This document shows, one piece after another, positions 62,270 through 64,000 of a DNA stretch of 64,000 nt. Position 1 is the stretch's first letter. Each line of letters begins with the position of its first letter. The notes below the pieces were generated by a model. That model had not been told where the DNA came from and ran no database searches. It saw nothing but the letters and a program-made list of their open reading frames with translations. A program made the translations under genes and the position numbers. Origin of the DNA: Planctomycetota bacterium. Its GTDB lineage: Bacteria > Planctomycetota > UBA8742 > UBA2392. Location: contig JAHBXZ010000004.1 of the NCBI GenBank assembly GCA_019636215.1, forward strand, positions 124,001 through 188,000, read 5' to 3'.

Positions 62270-63115
62270 ATGGCCACCGGCCCCGAGATTTTTGATGCAC
62301 ACTTTCTGCGCGAGCTTGCGGCGCTGGATGCCGCGTTGCTGCGCCTGCGCGGGCAGGCCGGCGAAGGCATTGCCCGGCGCGGCCGCGGCGCCGGGGCGCA
62401 GGACTTTCGCGGCCACCGGCCCTATTCCCCGGGCGACGACCTGCGCCGCCTGGACTGGAATGCCTACGGCCGCCTGGGCCGGTTTTTCATGCGCGAGTTC
62501 GAGCGCGAACGCACCGAACACGTCACCCTGCTGCCGGATCAAAGCCAAAGCATGCGGGGTGCCAAGTGGTCGCTGGCCTGCCGCGTTGCGGCGGCGGTGG
62601 GCTACCTGGCGTTGCAGCGGGGAGGCACGGCGGCCGTCTGGGGTGACGCGCCGGTGGAAGGCGCGGCGCGTTTTGCGCGGCTGCTGGACGGCCTGCGCGC
62701 GCTTGCGCCCGACGGCGGCGACCTTGGCCCGCGGCTGGAAGAGATCGCCTCGCGCGGGCGCGCGCCTGCGGACCTGTTTGTGCTGACAGACGGGCTGGAG
62801 CCGCTGGAACGCTTCAGCCCGCTGGCGCAGCTGGCCTCGCGCGGCACCAGCGCGACTGTGCTGGTGATGCTGGACCCGATTGAGATGAACCCGGCGCCGG
62901 TCGGCCCGGTGGAGCTTTACGGGCGCGAGCAGGGCCGGGCGATTTCCATGCAGGTGGATGAAGCCCTGGTGCGTGAGTACCAGCAGGAACTCGGCAGGCA
63001 CATCGACGGGCTGGAACTTCAGGCAAGGCGGCACGGCTGGACGGTGGCGGTGTGCGAAAGCAGCGCTGACCTGCGCGGGCTGTTTCTGCACAAACTGGCC
63101 GGGGAGGTTCCATGA
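62270..63115 (+). CDS. DUF58-domain protein
   Basis: A 281-residue protein with the DUF58 signature GHRPYSPGDDLRRLDWNAYGR and a von Willebrand A-like fold (LLPDQSQSMRG, the degenerate metal site DQSQS). DUF58 proteins typically accompany MoxR ATPases and BatA-like membrane proteins in a chaperone-like complex. Start ATG 62270 follows the kinase stop by 31 bp; the longer frame is Cys/Trp-rich and not coding. The TGA overlaps the next ATG (ATGA). A MoxR gene is not in the window. Confidence 0.9.
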   Translation: MATGPEIFDAHFLRELAALDAALLRLRGQAGEGIARRGRGAGAQDFRGHRPYSPGDDLRRLDWNAYGRLGRFFMREFERERTEHVTLLPDQSQSMRGAKWSLACRVAAAVGYLALQRGGTAAVWGDAPVEGAARFARLLDGLRALAPDGGDLGPRLEEIASRGRAPADLFVLTDGLEPLERFSPLAQLASRGTSATVLVMLDPIEMNPAPVGPVELYGREQGRAISMQVDEALVREYQQELGRHIDGLELQARRHGWTVAVCESSADLRGLFLHKLAGEVP

Positions 63116-64000
63116 GCCTGCATTCCCCGGCGGCTTTGCTGTTGCTGGCCGCGCTTGCCGTGCTGGCCTGGCTGGCGTGGCGTTCCGCCCGGCCGGTGCG
63201 GCTGGAGACCGGCACGCTGTTTCTTTGGCAGCGCGTGCTGGCCCGCCACGCGGCACCGGCGCAGCGCCGCCGCCGCGTGGAGCCACTGTTGTGGCTGCTG
63301 GCGGCAGCCACCGCGCTGGCGGCGCTGGGTGCTGCCGGCCCGGCCTGGACGGCGGCCGCCGGCGCACCGCGCGTGGCGGTGTTCATAGAACCCCTGTCGC
63401 CGTCGGATGTAGGGCCCGGCCTGGCGGAAGTGCTGGATCGCGCCGCGCAGGCGGCACCGGGGGCCGACCTGCATGTCTGGTCGGCTGCGCTGCCCGAGGA
63501 AGACAGCCCCGGCCGATGGCATGTGCTGGCCCGGGCACCGCTGGCGGCGCAACTGGCCCAGTTTGAACGCGAGAGCGCAGGGCTGGAGGCAAGGCTGTAC
63601 TTCCTGTGTCGCCCGGACCGGCAACCGGCGGAAGTCGGCCTGGTTCTGCCGCGGGTGACGGCCGCCCGCCCGGCCGTGATTTTCGAGGCGCGCAGCGAGG
63701 GCGAGTCTGTGTTTCTGCGTTCGGGCGGCGGGGCAGGCGCGCGCGTTGAGGGGGCATCGTTTCGCGGTGCTGTCACCAGCGGCGATGAAGTAGAGCGCGA
63801 GTACGCGGCCACAAGCGCCGAGGTGCACGTGCGCGGCCCGGGCCAGTCGCTGGTGCTGCGGCGCGATGTGCCCGCGCTGGGCGTCGGCCCGCAGTGGGCC
63901 GGTACCCGGCATGCCGCGTTGCTGGCGGCACTGGGCGGGCCTTCTGGTGCCGGCACGCCGGAGGCCTGGCTGGGCGCCGAAGACGCAAGGCCTGCGCTTC
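63112..64000 (+). CDS. BatA-like membrane protein (cut by window edge)
   Basis: At least 296 residues, open at the window end. The N-terminus matches the BatA/PF07584 pattern: a first membrane helix (ALLLLAALAVLAWLAW), a basic loop with RHAAPAQRRRRVEPLLWLL and a second helix (LAAATALAALGAAGPAW). The rest is extracytoplasmic with no clear von Willebrand site so far. It overlaps the DUF58 gene by 4 bp, as expected for a MoxR-DUF58-Bat operon. Confidence 0.8.
   Translation, partial: MSLHSPAALLLLAALAVLAWLAWRSARPVRLETGTLFLWQRVLARHAAPAQRRRRVEPLLWLLAAATALAALGAAGPAWTAAAGAPRVAVFIEPLSPSDVGPGLAEVLDRAAQAAPGADLHVWSAALPEEDSPGRWHVLARAPLAAQLAQFERESAGLEARLYFLCRPDRQPAEVGLVLPRVTAARPAVIFEARSEGESVFLRSGGGAGARVEGASFRGAVTSGDEVEREYAATSAEVHVRGPGQSLVLRRDVPALGVGPQWAGTRHAALLAALGGPSGAGTPEAWLGAEDARPAL

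Noticed and set aside
58089..62370. Two long frames (58089-60029 plus, 60136-62370 minus)
   Set aside because: Antisense to the DUF1549 and selenoprotein genes and to the UbiB gene respectively.

Overview
The window is one GC-rich stretch of bacterial chromosome, densely packed with genes on both strands, with no rRNA, CRISPR array or recognisable insertion sequence. The likely source is a member of the Planctomycetota or a close relative. Evidence for this is a DUF1549/DUF1553 protein (57.3-59.1 kb), a giant Ser/Thr kinase with 14 WD40 repeats, a DLDWGLA-type activation segment and a PDZ-like end (52.9-57.3 kb), a secreted thioredoxin/CxxCH/PDZ protein, a eukaryote-like UDP-sugar pyrophosphorylase and a carboxypeptidase-regulatory-like surface protein. 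This is inferred from protein families only.

Layout: 0-6.4 kb holds gyrB (cut by the window edge), a DciA-like gene, tRNA-Ser(GGA), a Gdx/SugE-type SMR exporter, rpsU with an ABC exporter pair, and a VOC protein. 6.5-11.6 kb is a TetR-RND efflux operon with a candidate operator. 11.7-16.2 kb has membrane proteins, a possible 31-codon gene ahead of an HNH nuclease, DUF3810, a CPBP protein and an FHA protein of the type VI secretion (T6SS) TagH kind. 16.3-25.3 kb has a secreted repeat protein, a GGDEF cyclase, trmO-nadD, a coiled-coil protein, an aminotransferase and a fused T6SS sheath gene (TssB joined to TssC). 25.3-29.4 kb is an accessory island with a ParB-like toxin and a DUF6896-like immunity gene. 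29.4-41.4 kb carries a DNA methyltransferase, a hydrolase-like protein lacking its nucleophile, a Pro-rich protein with Thr-containing repeats, UDP-sugar pyrophosphorylase, ruvB, a GxxExxY cassette bounded by inverted repeats, panC, priA and small secreted proteins. 41.4-44.4 kb has two tandem toxin-antitoxin pairs made by a segmental duplication between a zinc-ribbon gene and hutU. 44.5-52.8 kb has a histidine kinase with an added extracytoplasmic domain, an ECF sigma/anti-sigma pair, a STAS protein and a Na/Pi symporter. 52.9-64 kb has the kinase, the DUF1549 protein, a probable selenoprotein, an ABC1/UbiB kinase, a DUF58 protein and a BatA-like protein running off the end.

Possible functional links: the FHA protein, the Ser/Thr kinase, the Thr-repeat protein and the sheath fusion could belong to a phospho-threonine-controlled contractile injection system, but the loci are scattered and no baseplate, Hcp, VgrG or ClpV gene is present here. 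Many genes have a -10-like hexamer about 6 nt before the ATG and no Shine-Dalgarno, pointing to widespread leaderless translation. The strongest single novelty is the in-frame UGA between two cysteines in the thioredoxin-like gene at 59.2-60.5 kb, followed by a hairpin at SECIS distance.
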